Below, one piece after another: positions 7,861 through 14,935 of a DNA stretch of 64,000 bases (position 1 is its first letter; every line of letters begins with the position of its first letter). Both the position numbers and the translations under genes were made by a program. The DNA is from an uncultured Alphaproteobacteria bacterium. GTDB taxonomy: Bacteria > Pseudomonadota > Alphaproteobacteria > Puniceispirillales > Marisalimonadaceae. Location: NCBI GenBank assembly GCA_937142855.1, contig CAKZQZ010000029.1, forward strand, positions 1 to 64,000, given 5' to 3'. A model generated the notes under the pieces. It did no database searches. It worked only from the letters and a program-made list of their open reading frames with translations, and had not been told where the DNA came from.

Positions 7861-8703
7861 ATGATTACAAAAACTGCTTTTACAAATCTACAAACTGCGT
7901 TGTGTTCGATTTATGATAATCGAGAAGCACATACGATTGCTCGATATATTTTTGAGGATATTTTTAACATCCTCAATACTCAATCTGAAAAACAACTTTC
8001 GGACACGCAAGTTAGTGAATTGAAGACAATTCAAAAACGATTATTAAATTATGAACCGTGGCAACACATTGTCGGTTTTGCGGATTTTTATGGTTCAAAA
8101 TTCCGTGTGTCGCCCGATGTCTTGATTCCTCGACCTGAAACGGAAGAGTTGGTGCATTTAGTTTTGGAGCATGTCAAGCCGTTGCAAACGATTTTGGATA
8201 TTGGAACTGGAAGCGGTTCTATTCCGATTTCAATTAAAAAGAAATACGAACATTTGGAGGTTTTTGGTTTAGATATAAGCGAAGCCGCCTTGAATATTGC
8301 AAAACAAAATGCCGAACTCAATCAAGTTCAAATCAATTGGCGACAAGCCAATATTTTAAATCAAAATGAATGGAATAGAGTAGGAGAGAATCAGAAATTC
8401 GATATTATCGTCAGTAATCCGCCTTATGTCTTAGAAAGCGATAAAACCGAAATGCACCGAAACGTTTTGGATTTTGATCCAGAACTGGCTCTTTTTGTGG
8501 CGAATGAAACACCTTTATTGTTTTATGATGCGATTTCCAATTTTGCATTGCAATATTTAAAACCGAATGGGCAATTGTATTTTGAAATTCATCAGGATTT
8601 TGGGCAACAAACTACTACACTTCTGGAAAATAAAGGTTTTCGAAATGTGAAAGTTGTAAAAGATTTATATCAAAATGATAGAATAGTTTTTGGAAACATT
8701 TAA
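7861..8703 (+). CDS. prmC: Release factor glutamine N5-methyltransferase
   Basis: The enzyme uses S-adenosylmethionine to methylate the glutamine of the GGQ motif in peptide release factors RF1 and RF2. The start at 7861 gives 280 residues. An N-terminal helical domain carries the L-I-P-R-P-E-T-E-E-L-V motif near residue 88. The cofactor motif D-I-G-T-G-S-G-S is at 113-120 and the catalytic N-P-P-Y at 186-189. A GTG ten codons upstream is possible but adds nothing family-like. The last 41 codons occur again, diverged, at 10035-10157. The stop codon runs directly into a palindromic repeat that probably ends transcription. Confidence 0.93.
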   Translation: MITKTAFTNLQTALCSIYDNREAHTIARYIFEDIFNILNTQSEKQLSDTQVSELKTIQKRLLNYEPWQHIVGFADFYGSKFRVSPDVLIPRPETEELVHLVLEHVKPLQTILDIGTGSGSIPISIKKKYEHLEVFGLDISEAALNIAKQNAELNQVQINWRQANILNQNEWNRVGENQKFDIIVSNPPYVLESDKTEMHRNVLDFDPELALFVANETPLLFYDAISNFALQYLKPNGQLYFEIHQDFGQQTTTLLENKGFRNVKVVKDLYQNDRIVFGNI

Positions 8704-8744
8704 ACGTAAGCCGTATTACGTAATACGTAGTATGGCTTACGTTT
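8702..8744. terminator. Palindromic repeat, likely bidirectional terminator
   Basis: Arms AAACGTAAGCC (8702-8712) and GGCTTACGTTT (8734-8744) flank a smaller TATTACGTAATA palindrome. It begins inside the prmC stop codon and lies 4 bases from the end of the converging lipoprotein gene. It belongs to the TACGTAATACG family. Confidence 0.55.
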
Positions 8745-8748
8745 ATAA

Positions 8749-9153
8749 TTAATTTTGCCTTTCTGTATATAAAATAGTTCCATCAGGAAATGTAAAATCA
8801 CATCGTTGTTTATCACTACTCATCCGATAAGTAATTTTTTGTTCAACATCTTCTACTTTAGTAATAAAGTAATCTTCGGTAATTTTAACTACCTGCCCCA
8901 CTTGTCCACTTCCTGTTCTCTTACTGGTATAACTTAAAGAAAATGTATTTTGATTGAATACCACTTTAGTGCCTATCAATTCCTTTTTGACTAATTCATT
9001 TAATGCTAATGATTCAATTGGATTAATATCCTCCTTTGTTTTTATATCAATGATAAGGTCGTAAGTAATCCATACAGAACTTGAAGGAATTATGGCTATT
9101 CGTGGTGTACATCCAACAGCTATAATAAATAAGCCTAATATTATTAAACGCAT
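8749..9153 (-). CDS. Small lipoprotein, first of two paralogs
   Basis: The 134-residue product begins M-R-L-I-I-L-G-L-F-I-I-A-V-G-C-T-P-R, a clean type II signal peptide with the lipid-bearing Cys15. The mature part is beta-rich and carries D-L-I-I-D-I-K-T and the C-terminal F-P-D-G-T-I-L-Y-T-E-R-Q. No acidic export signal follows the cysteine, so it probably faces the periplasm. I recognise no named domain. A close paralog lies at 10196-10600. Both follow a secreted-protein gene whose last codons read E-N-L-E, so gene pairs and not single genes were duplicated. Confidence 0.7.
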   Translation of the reverse strand: MRLIILGLFIIAVGCTPRIAIIPSSSVWITYDLIIDIKTKEDINPIESLALNELVKKELIGTKVVFNQNTFSLSYTSKRTGSGQVGQVVKITEDYFITKVEDVEQKITYRMSSDKQRCDFTFPDGTILYTERQN

Positions 9154-9219
9154 CTGATTAAAAATTTGAAAGCAGTTAAGAATATCACTATTTTCAACTG
9201 CCTCCTTTAAGAAATACTA

Positions 9220-9588
9220 TTACTCTAAATTTTCACTAAGAATCTTTGTTACAATCTCTGTCAAAGTATTTTCATCAACCTCAACGTTTGGATCATCCTC
9301 TGGAGGTAGAGCTATCATACCAGTAACAACATGGTCTCCACATCCTTCTTGATCTGGGAAATAAGATCCTTGTACATTCAAATTAAAAGAATTAATAGAA
9401 AAACTTCCATTCATAATATTATAAGAAGCGTCAATCCAACCTGTAACATGATAATCACAGCCTCCAAGACTAACAAAAACATCAACTTCAATCCTGATAT
9501 CGGGTTTGAGTTCTAAACTTTCTACCGTAGAATTAGAAAACGCCATTGTAGAAAAAGTCAATGACAAAAATAACGCAAAAAATTTCAT
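9220..9588 (-). CDS. Small secreted protein of unknown function
   Basis: The start at 9588 gives 122 residues with a signal peptide (M-K-F-F-A-L-F-L-S-L-T-F, probable cleavage after A-F-S near residue 18). The mature part has two cysteines placed similarly in G-G-C-D-Y-H-V-T-G and E-G-C-G-D-H-V-V-T-G, which suggests an internal repeat closed by a disulfide. It ends with an acidic helix, L-S-E-N-L-E. A longer open frame extends 33 codons upstream but does not look coding. It lies 66 bases upstream of the 8749-9153 lipoprotein gene on the same strand and probably shares a transcript with it. Confidence 0.6.
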   Translation of the reverse strand: MKFFALFLSLTFSTMAFSNSTVESLELKPDIRIEVDVFVSLGGCDYHVTGWIDASYNIMNGSFSINSFNLNVQGSYFPDQEGCGDHVVTGMIALPPEDDPNVEVDENTLTEIVTKILSENLE

Positions 9589-10034
9589 AACTTTATTTTT
9601 TATAAAATTAACAAATTGGGCTATGATTAGGAATACCACTCCTACGTAGCCCTTTTTAATGAATAAAAAGACTTTATATTGAAGCATTATATCAAGACTC
9701 CTTAACTCTTAATAAATACTTACTCATACCGACAAATAGGTCATTTTTCCAATCTTGTATTAATTGCTCTTTTTCATTATTGATAGTCGAAGGAACTATC
9801 GGGAATTTTCACTAACATTTTGGGAATGTGTGAAATTCAGGTAAATTATTGTGTGGGTGTGATGAAATACACAATAATTCTTAAACTAAGACAAAACAAA
9901 TTTATAGAAATAAATCTACTTTTTCAAATAGCAAAAATGTTAAATTTTCAAAAAAAAAAAAAATAGCGTTGATAATCAACACTTTATGTGAATTCACTTT
10001 TGTATAAAACAGGTAATTTTACTTGATTTTCGAT
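9589..10034. other. Gap of about 450 bases with a terminator
   Basis: It holds the 5' region of the 9588 gene and, at 9950-9980, a hairpin and T-run ending the minus-strand transcript that comes from the right. AT-rich otherwise. Short open frames across it have no family resemblance. Confidence 0.4.
9950..9980 (-). terminator. Rho-independent terminator
   Basis: On the minus strand GTTGAT and ATCAAC pair (9968-9980) and are followed, three bases on, by a run of 14 T (9963 down to 9950). It would end the transcript carrying the 11316-10196 gene pair. Confidence 0.7.
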
Positions 10035-10157
10035 TTTGAAATTCATCAGGATTTTGGGCAACAAACTGTTGCACTTCTGGAAAATAAAGGTTTTCAAAAT
10101 GTGGAAGTTTTGAAAGATTTATTTGGAAATGATAGGATTGTTTCTGGGAGTACTTAA
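10035..10157 (+). pseudogene. Leftover 3' end of a prmC gene
   Basis: Forty codons and a stop read F-E-I-H-Q-D-F-G-Q-Q-T-V-A-L-L-E-N-K-G-F and onward, nearly the same as the end of the intact PrmC (8581-8703). The upstream 240 codons are missing, so it cannot make a working enzyme. It begins exactly at the left edge of the second copy of the duplicated segment and is followed by the same palindrome. It marks how the duplication was made: the right-hand module was copied together with the tail of its neighbour. Confidence 0.85.
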
Positions 10158-10158
10158 A

Positions 10159-10188
10159 CGTAAGCCGTATTACGTAATACGGCTTACG
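10159..10188. repeat. TACGTAATACG-type repeat, 30-base perfect palindrome
   Basis: Each half is CGTAAGCCGTATTAC or its exact complement, with no loop. It follows the prmC leftover by one base and lies 7 bases from the end of the second lipoprotein gene, as its counterpart does in copy 1. It probably works as a terminator stem. Confidence 0.6.
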
Positions 10189-10195
10189 GCTATGA

Positions 10196-10600
10196 TTAAT
10201 GCTGTCTTTCTGTATAAAAAACAGTTCCATCAGGAAATATAAAATCATATTCTTGCTTATCACTACTCATTCGATAACTAATTTTTTGTTCAACATCATC
10301 TTTTCTAATGATAAAATATTCGTCAGTAATTTTAATAATACGACCTGTATCGCCTTTCTCTTTTCCATTATTAGTATAACTGAAAGAAAATGAATTTTGA
10401 TTAAACACCAATTCCGCTCCTATTAATTCTTTTTTAAGTAATTGATTTAATGCCAACGATTCAATTGCATTAGCATCATCATCTGTTTTTATATCAATGA
10501 TAAGGTCGTAAGTGACCCATACAGAACTTGAAGGAATGACAGCTAATCGTGGTGTACATCCAACAGTAATAATAAATAAGCCTAATATTATTAAACGCAT
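10196..10600 (-). CDS. Small lipoprotein, second of two paralogs
   Basis: The 134 residues align end to end with the 8749-9153 product. The signal peptide is almost the same (Cys15), and V-W-V-T-Y-D-L-I-I-D-I-K-T is kept. Differences concentrate in the middle (N-N-G-K-E-K-G-D-T-G in place of S-K-R-T-G-S-G-Q-V-G). Both are intact, so both may be functional. It lies 67 bases after the likely true end of the upstream lipoprotein gene and ahead of the 9950-9980 terminator, so those two genes probably form one operon. No function is assigned. Confidence 0.7.
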   Translation of the reverse strand: MRLIILGLFIITVGCTPRLAVIPSSSVWVTYDLIIDIKTDDDANAIESLALNQLLKKELIGAELVFNQNSFSFSYTNNGKEKGDTGRIIKITDEYFIIRKDDVEQKISYRMSSDKQEYDFIFPDGTVFYTERQH

Positions 10601-10704
10601 CTGATTAAAAATTTAAAAGCAGTTAAAAATATTCCAATTTTCAACTGCCTCTTTTCAAGAAATACTATTACTCTAAATTCTCATCGACAATCCAATTTCT
10701 ATTA

Positions 10705-11316
10705 TCACCTATATTTATCAGATTTTTTTCCATTAAATCCAGCTTTTTCTAATTGTTCAGGTGTCCACCAAGTTTGAATATCACAATTTACCTTAATAAA
10801 ATGAATCGTCACCTTATCATTCAACTTAACTTGCTTCTCCCATTCTTTAACATACATTTTATTAAGTGTTTTAACATAAGTTGACCAATAAGCAAGAATA
10901 TAAAAATCAGCTTTAGGCAATTGATTAAAACTTATTTCTTCTCCGCCTAATGTTCGTAACTTTTGAAATTCTTCTTTTAAACTTAGGCTATCAACTGTTC
11001 GGTAAGTTTCTTCATTTTTTAATTTTTGGATAAAGTTAACCGGCTTAGTTGAACAAGAAGTTTCATTTTCAGCTAAGTATGGAATATAATCACCTTTGTC
11101 ATTAAATATACGCATTGCTGGTAAGCCACCAACACTCTGATGAACTTCTGAAAAATATTCAAAACCAATTGAATACAGATTATTAGTATCAAAATCTCGC
11201 TTTTCCAAATAACTAACGAGTTGTTGCTGTGTTTTTGGCTTAACTCCTAATAAAGTTTTCCCCACAAATTGACATGATGAAAAAGTTACTAAACAACATA
11301 AAATTATTTTTTCCAT
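10705..11316 (-). CDS. Lipoprotein with a probable frameshift near its end
   Basis: The start at 11316 gives M-E-K-I-I-L-C-C-L-V-T-F-S-S-C-Q-F, a type II signal peptide with Cys15. The mature part contains Y-I-L-A-Y-W-S-T-Y and T-I-H-F-I-K-V-N-C-D, loosely like a thioredoxin fold, but with no C-x-x-C motif, so I assign no function. The frame stops at 10705. If one base is removed from the run of seven A (minus strand, 10723-10729), it continues as N-L-I-N-I-G-D-N-R-N-W-I-V-D-E-N-L-E to a stop at 10668, which looks natural. The 5' flank beyond 11316 belongs to another genome, so the upstream TTG at 11328 is not a real start. Confidence 0.65.
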   Translation of the reverse strand: MEKIILCCLVTFSSCQFVGKTLLGVKPKTQQQLVSYLEKRDFDTNNLYSIGFEYFSEVHQSVGGLPAMRIFNDKGDYIPYLAENETSCSTKPVNFIQKLKNEETYRTVDSLSLKEEFQKLRTLGGEEISFNQLPKADFYILAYWSTYVKTLNKMYVKEWEKQVKLNDKVTIHFIKVNCDIQTWWTPEQLEKAGFNGKKSDKYR

Positions 11317-12037
11317 ATTGCATTTCAAAACCAGAATTAGAATATAAATTCCCTCCAGCTGCTTTGAGAATACTATGCCCTGCTGCTGTGTCCCACTCCA
11401 TTGTAGGGGCGGTACGCGGATAAAAATCCATTTTACCTTCTGCTAGATAGCAAAATTTAATACTCGAACCTATATCCCGATCTTTAATAGGCCTTACAAA
11501 AGACATCCAGTTTTCTAATTCCCTTGATCTGTGATTAAAGCTACTTAAGGTTTTAATTTCATTATAATTTATAATTGAACACTGAATTTGTTGTGAGTTT
11601 TTAAAGTTATAATCTTGTTCAATTTTCCAAGCTTTGCCTTCAAAGTTGTACCATATAGTATTGGTAAATGGCTGTGCTATAAGACCAAAAATTGGTAAAT
11701 TATTTTTAATGAGAGCAAAATTAACTGTAAAATTTGGGGTTTTATTTATAAATTCTTTTGTACCATCTATTGGATCTACCAACCAAAATATTTTTTGATT
11801 TTCTTGAAAATTCTGGGATTGTTTTAACTCCTCACTTACAATATTAATTTCTGGAAATAATTTTTTTAATCCATTAACGGCAATTTTATTAACCTCTATG
11901 TCTGCCTTCGTTAATGGAGATTCATCTTCTTTATAGTTTACTTGAACGTTGTCCAAGTCTTTGAAGTGAGACATGGCACATAAGCTACATTCTTTTGCCA
12001 AATCAATAATTTTTAAAATTTTCTCTAAACTTATCAT
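11240..12037 (-). CDS. cysQ: 3'(2'),5'-bisphosphate nucleotidase, 3' end lost at the junction
   Basis: The enzyme removes the 3' phosphate from PAP and PAPS, by-products of sulfate assimilation, and belongs to the inositol monophosphatase fold. Metal-binding motifs are complete: E-E at 69-70, D-P-I-D-G-T at 88-93, and E-W-D-T-A-A-G near residue 214. The expected C-terminus (Y-G-K-x-x-F-x-N-P and a short tail) begins but, after Y-G-K-N-N-F, runs into the start of the lipoprotein gene in another frame. True cysQ sequence therefore ends near 11300 and the last 20 or so residues are foreign. The start overlaps the end of the glycosylase gene by 4 bases (ATGA), showing translational coupling. Confidence 0.85.
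   Translation of the reverse strand: MISLEKILKIIDLAKECSLCAMSHFKDLDNVQVNYKEDESPLTKADIEVNKIAVNGLKKLFPEINIVSEELKQSQNFQENQKIFWLVDPIDGTKEFINKTPNFTVNFALIKNNLPIFGLIAQPFTNTIWYNFEGKAWKIEQDYNFKNSQQIQCSIINYNEIKTLSSFNHRSRELENWMSFVRPIKDRDIGSSIKFCYLAEGKMDFYPRTAPTMEWDTAAGHSILKAAGGNLYSNSGFEMQYGKNNFMLFSNFFIMSICGENFIRS
11299..11318. other. Junction between two genomes
   Basis: Left of this point the genes are Bacteroidetes-like and right of it alphaproteobacterial. On the minus strand the shared stretch ATGGAAAAAATAATTTTA serves both as codons 1-6 of the lipoprotein and as the near-terminal codons of cysQ (Y-G-K-N-N-F). A breakpoint inside such microhomology is what a misjoined assembly produces. Confidence 0.85.
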
Positions 12038-12672
12038 ATCTGTATATTTATTTTTTCTACTTTAACTTTATTGTAAAAGTGCCATAAAAATAAAGCTGCA
12101 GCTGTTCTATAAGGTTCCCATTGGTTTCCTAACTTTTCCATTTCATTTTCATTTGGTCTTAATTGAAATTTCTTTATAATTTTTACAGCTTCTTGTAGTG
12201 CTAAATCAGCAGAAGGCCATGCATTGATGTCTTGAAGTACAAATATTTTATAATTATTAATAGTCCATTTACCTACACCCTTAATTTTAATTAATGAGTT
12301 ATTAATTTCTTCACTTGATAGTTTGTTCAGGGTGTTTAAATTTAACTCTTTTTTATGTATTAATTCAGCTAAATTTTTTAAATAAAAAGACTTTTGTGAT
12401 GATAGCCCATACTTTTTCAAATCATTTACAGATAATGAAAGTAATCTATTTTCATTAAGAATATCATCTATCATTAATTTGTTATAAATAGTGTCAGCAA
12501 CATTAGTAGAAATCTGTTGGCCAATAATTATTTTTGCTAAGCTTTGAAAGCCTTTTTTCATTGTTCTGTTTTTGGGAGGACCAATCTGATCATAAACTTT
12601 TTTAAAGGTATGATCGATTTTAATGATCATTTCAAAAGCTTTAAGCATTTCTGGGTTCCAATTAGATTTCAT
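12034..12672 (-). CDS. DNA-3-methyladenine glycosylase (AlkA-like, HhH-GPD)
   Basis: The 212-residue product is a base-excision repair glycosylase of the HhH-GPD superfamily that removes alkylated bases from DNA. The helix-hairpin-helix is L-I-K-I-K-G-V-G-K-W-T near residue 133. It is followed by W-P-S-A-D-L-A-L-Q-E-A, whose Asp is the usual catalytic acid. There is no C-terminal Cys cluster for an iron-sulfur centre, which argues against endonuclease III or MutY. The N-terminal AlkA domain is absent, so it is the short form common in alphaproteobacteria. It overlaps cysQ by 4 bases and probably forms an operon with it. Confidence 0.85.
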   Translation of the reverse strand: MKSNWNPEMLKAFEMIIKIDHTFKKVYDQIGPPKNRTMKKGFQSLAKIIIGQQISTNVADTIYNKLMIDDILNENRLLSLSVNDLKKYGLSSQKSFYLKNLAELIHKKELNLNTLNKLSSEEINNSLIKIKGVGKWTINNYKIFVLQDINAWPSADLALQEAVKIIKKFQLRPNENEMEKLGNQWEPYRTAAALFLWHFYNKVKVEKINIQI

Positions 12673-12724
12673 TTTTTTTCTAAATTTTATGTTGATAGAT
12701 TAAAATTAATGTTAAGAGGTATTA

Positions 12725-13378
12725 ATGCAATATAAACATAATTCAAAAGAAAAAATATGGGATTTATCATTAAGACTCTTTCATATAACTTTAATACTTC
12801 TAATTACTGGATCGATAGTCACAGCTAAACTAAACTTTTTAGAAATTCATCAGTTTTTTGGAGTTTCCTTAATAGGTTTAATATCTTTTCGAATTTTATG
12901 GGGGTTTATAGGAACTAATTATTCAAGATTTAAAATCTTAAATTTATCTGTTTCAGGTGCCTTAAATCAACTTTCAAGCAAAAAAAATGTCTACAATATT
13001 AAAACACCACTAGGTAGTTATTCTACTCTGGTATTTATGGTGATTTTGATAACTTTGACTATTTCTGGTTTATTCTCTAGCGATGATGTTTTATACGATG
13101 GTCCCCTTGCACACTTGACACCTAATCACACGTTCTATTGGGTTCGGATCCATGATTATTCACACTATATTCTATATTGCTTAATTTCACTACATATCAT
13201 AGCAATTTTGTATTACCAAAAAGTAAAAAAACACAATCTAATAAAAAGAATGTTTGGTTTTTACTACAAGATAGACCAACACATTTCTTCTAAAAACAAT
13301 GAAACACCTCTTAAAGGTGTGTTCATTTTATTAATATGCACTATATTGCCATCTTTATTTCTAATTTTAACTAATTAA
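12725..13378 (+). CDS. Cytochrome b561-family membrane protein
   Basis: The 217-residue product has four main hydrophobic helices and a fifth at the C-terminus. Likely heme ligands are the histidines in R-L-F-H-I-T, E-I-H-Q-F-F-G, H-D-Y-S-H-Y and S-L-H-I-I-A. The pattern fits the di-heme cytochrome b561 or Ni-Fe-hydrogenase cytochrome b family, which passes electrons between quinone and a periplasmic partner. The usual partner, a small cytochrome c, is not adjacent. It starts with ATG only 53 bases from the divergent glycosylase and its stop shares the bases TTAA with the converging GlcG-like gene. Confidence 0.85.
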   Translation: MQYKHNSKEKIWDLSLRLFHITLILLITGSIVTAKLNFLEIHQFFGVSLIGLISFRILWGFIGTNYSRFKILNLSVSGALNQLSSKKNVYNIKTPLGSYSTLVFMVILITLTISGLFSSDDVLYDGPLAHLTPNHTFYWVRIHDYSHYILYCLISLHIIAILYYQKVKKHNLIKRMFGFYYKIDQHISSKNNETPLKGVFILLICTILPSLFLILTN

Positions 13379-13821
13379 CCAATATCAGCTGTAAAACCTG
13401 CTGCTTCAATTCCTGCAACTGCTGCTATTTCATCATTATCTGAGGTATCACCTGATATACCTAGTGAACCTACAATATTTTTATTTTTATCTCTAATTAG
13501 AACTCCACCAGGAACAGGAACTAAGGCTCCATCTGTGAGTGCATTGACAGCATTTATAAAGTAGGCTTGCTGTTCTGCTCTATTAAATAAAGCTCTGGAA
13601 CCCATACCCATTTGAAAAGCGCCATTAGCTTTACCATGGGCTATTTTAAAACGTAAACTACTAACACCATCTTCTCCAGAACAAGCTTTAATTGCTCCAC
13701 GGTGATCTAAGACAACCACCATTATAGGGTTTATTTTTATCTCTCTTGCCTTTTCAATGGCACTATTAATTATTAAATTAGATTTTTCTAGAGTTATTGG
13801 CTCCATATTTAACTCAGACAT
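13375..13821 (-). CDS. GlcG/HbpS-family heme-binding-like protein
   Basis: The 148-residue product matches the GlcG/HbpS family (formerly DUF336). Its typical motifs are present: M-V-V-V-L-D-H-R-G-A-I-K-A, D-G-V-S-S-L-R-F-K-I-A-H-G-K-A and V-P-V-P-G-G-V-L-I-R-D. Members bind heme or other small ligands or act beside glycolate and diol enzymes. Their precise role is often unknown. There is no signal peptide, so it is cytoplasmic. It converges on the cytochrome gene with a shared TTAA stop. That neighbour is a heme protein, which would fit a heme-related job, but this is inference. Confidence 0.8.
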   Translation of the reverse strand: MSELNMEPITLEKSNLIINSAIEKAREIKINPIMVVVLDHRGAIKACSGEDGVSSLRFKIAHGKANGAFQMGMGSRALFNRAEQQAYFINAVNALTDGALVPVPGGVLIRDKNKNIVGSLGISGDTSDNDEIAAVAGIEAAGFTADIG

Positions 13822-13933
13822 TTTAAAACTCCATTTTAAATTTATTAATTCTTATTTCTCTTTTAACTTATATTCTAATTTATGATAGATGTATTTTTAA
13901 ATCTTTTTATTACAACTAGTTAAATAAATTAAT

Positions 13934-14935
13934 ATGAACCCAAAGTTAGATTATTTGAATTTTTTACAATCAAATGAAAAATATATCAATGATAAGAGTA
14001 ATTTTATAGTTGTTGCTTTTTATAAATTCTTTGAACTCCAGAATTTAGAGGAATTCAAGGATATTTTAAGGTTAATTTTTAATGATACATTAGTTAAAGG
14101 CACTATATTATTAGCTAAAGAAGGCATTAATGGAACTATAGCCGGTATGCCAAGTGAAATTAAAAATGTATTAGATGAATTATGGAATTTAGATAATTTA
14201 AATGATTTAGAAGCTAAATATTCTCTTGCTCCTCAAAATCCATTTTTTAGAATGAAAATTAGACTTAAAAAAGAAATAGTAACGCTAGGTATTGATAATA
14301 TTTCTCCTAAAAAAGAAGTGGGTAAATATATAAAACCAGAAAATTGGAATAGTTTTATATCTGATGAATCATTAATACTCATAGATACTAGAAATGATTA
14401 TGAAGTATCTATCGGTTCTTTTGATAAAGCAATAAACCCTAATATAAAAAGCTTTAGAGAATTTCCAAATTGGGTTTCAAAAAACCTTCTTAATAAAGGT
14501 TCTGAAATTAAAAAAAAGAAAATAGGAATGTTTTGTACCGGAGGTATTCGGTGTGAAAAGTCTACGTCATATTTAAAATCTCTTGGTTTCGAAGATGTAT
14601 ATCATTTAGAAGGTGGAATTTTAAAATATCTTGAGAAGATTCCTGAAAACGAGACTAAATGGAATGGTAGCTGCTTTGTTTTTGATTACAGAGTTTCTGT
14701 AAAGCACAGTTTAGAGTTAGGCGATTACGACATGTGTTTTGCTTGTAGAATGCCTATTAATGATGAGGATAAAAAGAATAAATATTATATAAAAGGGCAA
14801 AGTTGCCACCACTGTTTTACACGTTCTAATGTAAAGCAAAAACAAAGGTTCAAGGAGCGTCAAAAACAAATAGAAATTGCAAAGAAAAAAAATCAATCAC
14901 ACATAGGCCAACCCAATAGCAAGGATAAATTTTAA
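13934..14935 (+). CDS. trhO: tRNA uridine 5-hydroxylase (rhodanese family)
   Basis: TrhO (YceA, UPF0176) hydroxylates uridine 34 of certain tRNAs in an oxygen-dependent way, the first step to 5-methoxyuridine or cmo5U. The 333 residues hold an N-terminal acylphosphatase-like domain (A-K-E-G-I-N-G-T-I-A-G), a rhodanese domain with catalytic Cys201 in F-C-T-G-G-I-R-C-E-K-S, and a C-terminal Cys-rich segment (C-F-A-C-R-M-P and S-C-H-H-C-F). A basic helical tail follows. All key parts are intact. Its stop codon shares TTAA with the converging arsC-type gene. Confidence 0.92.
   Translation: MNPKLDYLNFLQSNEKYINDKSNFIVVAFYKFFELQNLEEFKDILRLIFNDTLVKGTILLAKEGINGTIAGMPSEIKNVLDELWNLDNLNDLEAKYSLAPQNPFFRMKIRLKKEIVTLGIDNISPKKEVGKYIKPENWNSFISDESLILIDTRNDYEVSIGSFDKAINPNIKSFREFPNWVSKNLLNKGSEIKKKKIGMFCTGGIRCEKSTSYLKSLGFEDVYHLEGGILKYLEKIPENETKWNGSCFVFDYRVSVKHSLELGDYDMCFACRMPINDEDKKNKYYIKGQSCHHCFTRSNVKQKQRFKERQKQIEIAKKKNQSHIGQPNSKDKF

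Larger units (their letters stand above)
8581..9235. repeat. Duplicated segment, copy 1
   Basis: This stretch runs from the prmC 3' end through the palindrome and the lipoprotein gene to the last codons of the next gene. It recurs at 10035-10684 in the same orientation, about 1.45 kb away. Base differences are scattered, so the duplication is not recent. Confidence 0.75.
10035..10684. repeat. Duplicated segment, copy 2
   Basis: This is the diverged second copy of 8581-9235. It contains the prmC tail, a palindrome, the second lipoprotein paralog and the 3' end (E-N-L-E and stop) of the upstream gene. Similarity stops just after that tail. Confidence 0.75.

Noticed and set aside
9994-10263. 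89-residue minus-strand frame across the prmC leftover
   Set aside because: It is the antisense of the duplicated prmC tail and the palindrome; the plus-strand frame matches PrmC.
11317-11328. TTG start giving the 10705-11316 lipoprotein four extra residues
   Set aside because: Those codons lie in the cysQ sequence of the other genome; the lipoprotein signal peptide begins at ATG 11316.
13290-13345. Hairpin with ACACCT and AGGTGT resembling a terminator
   Set aside because: It lies inside the intact cytochrome b561 frame, which continues to 13378.
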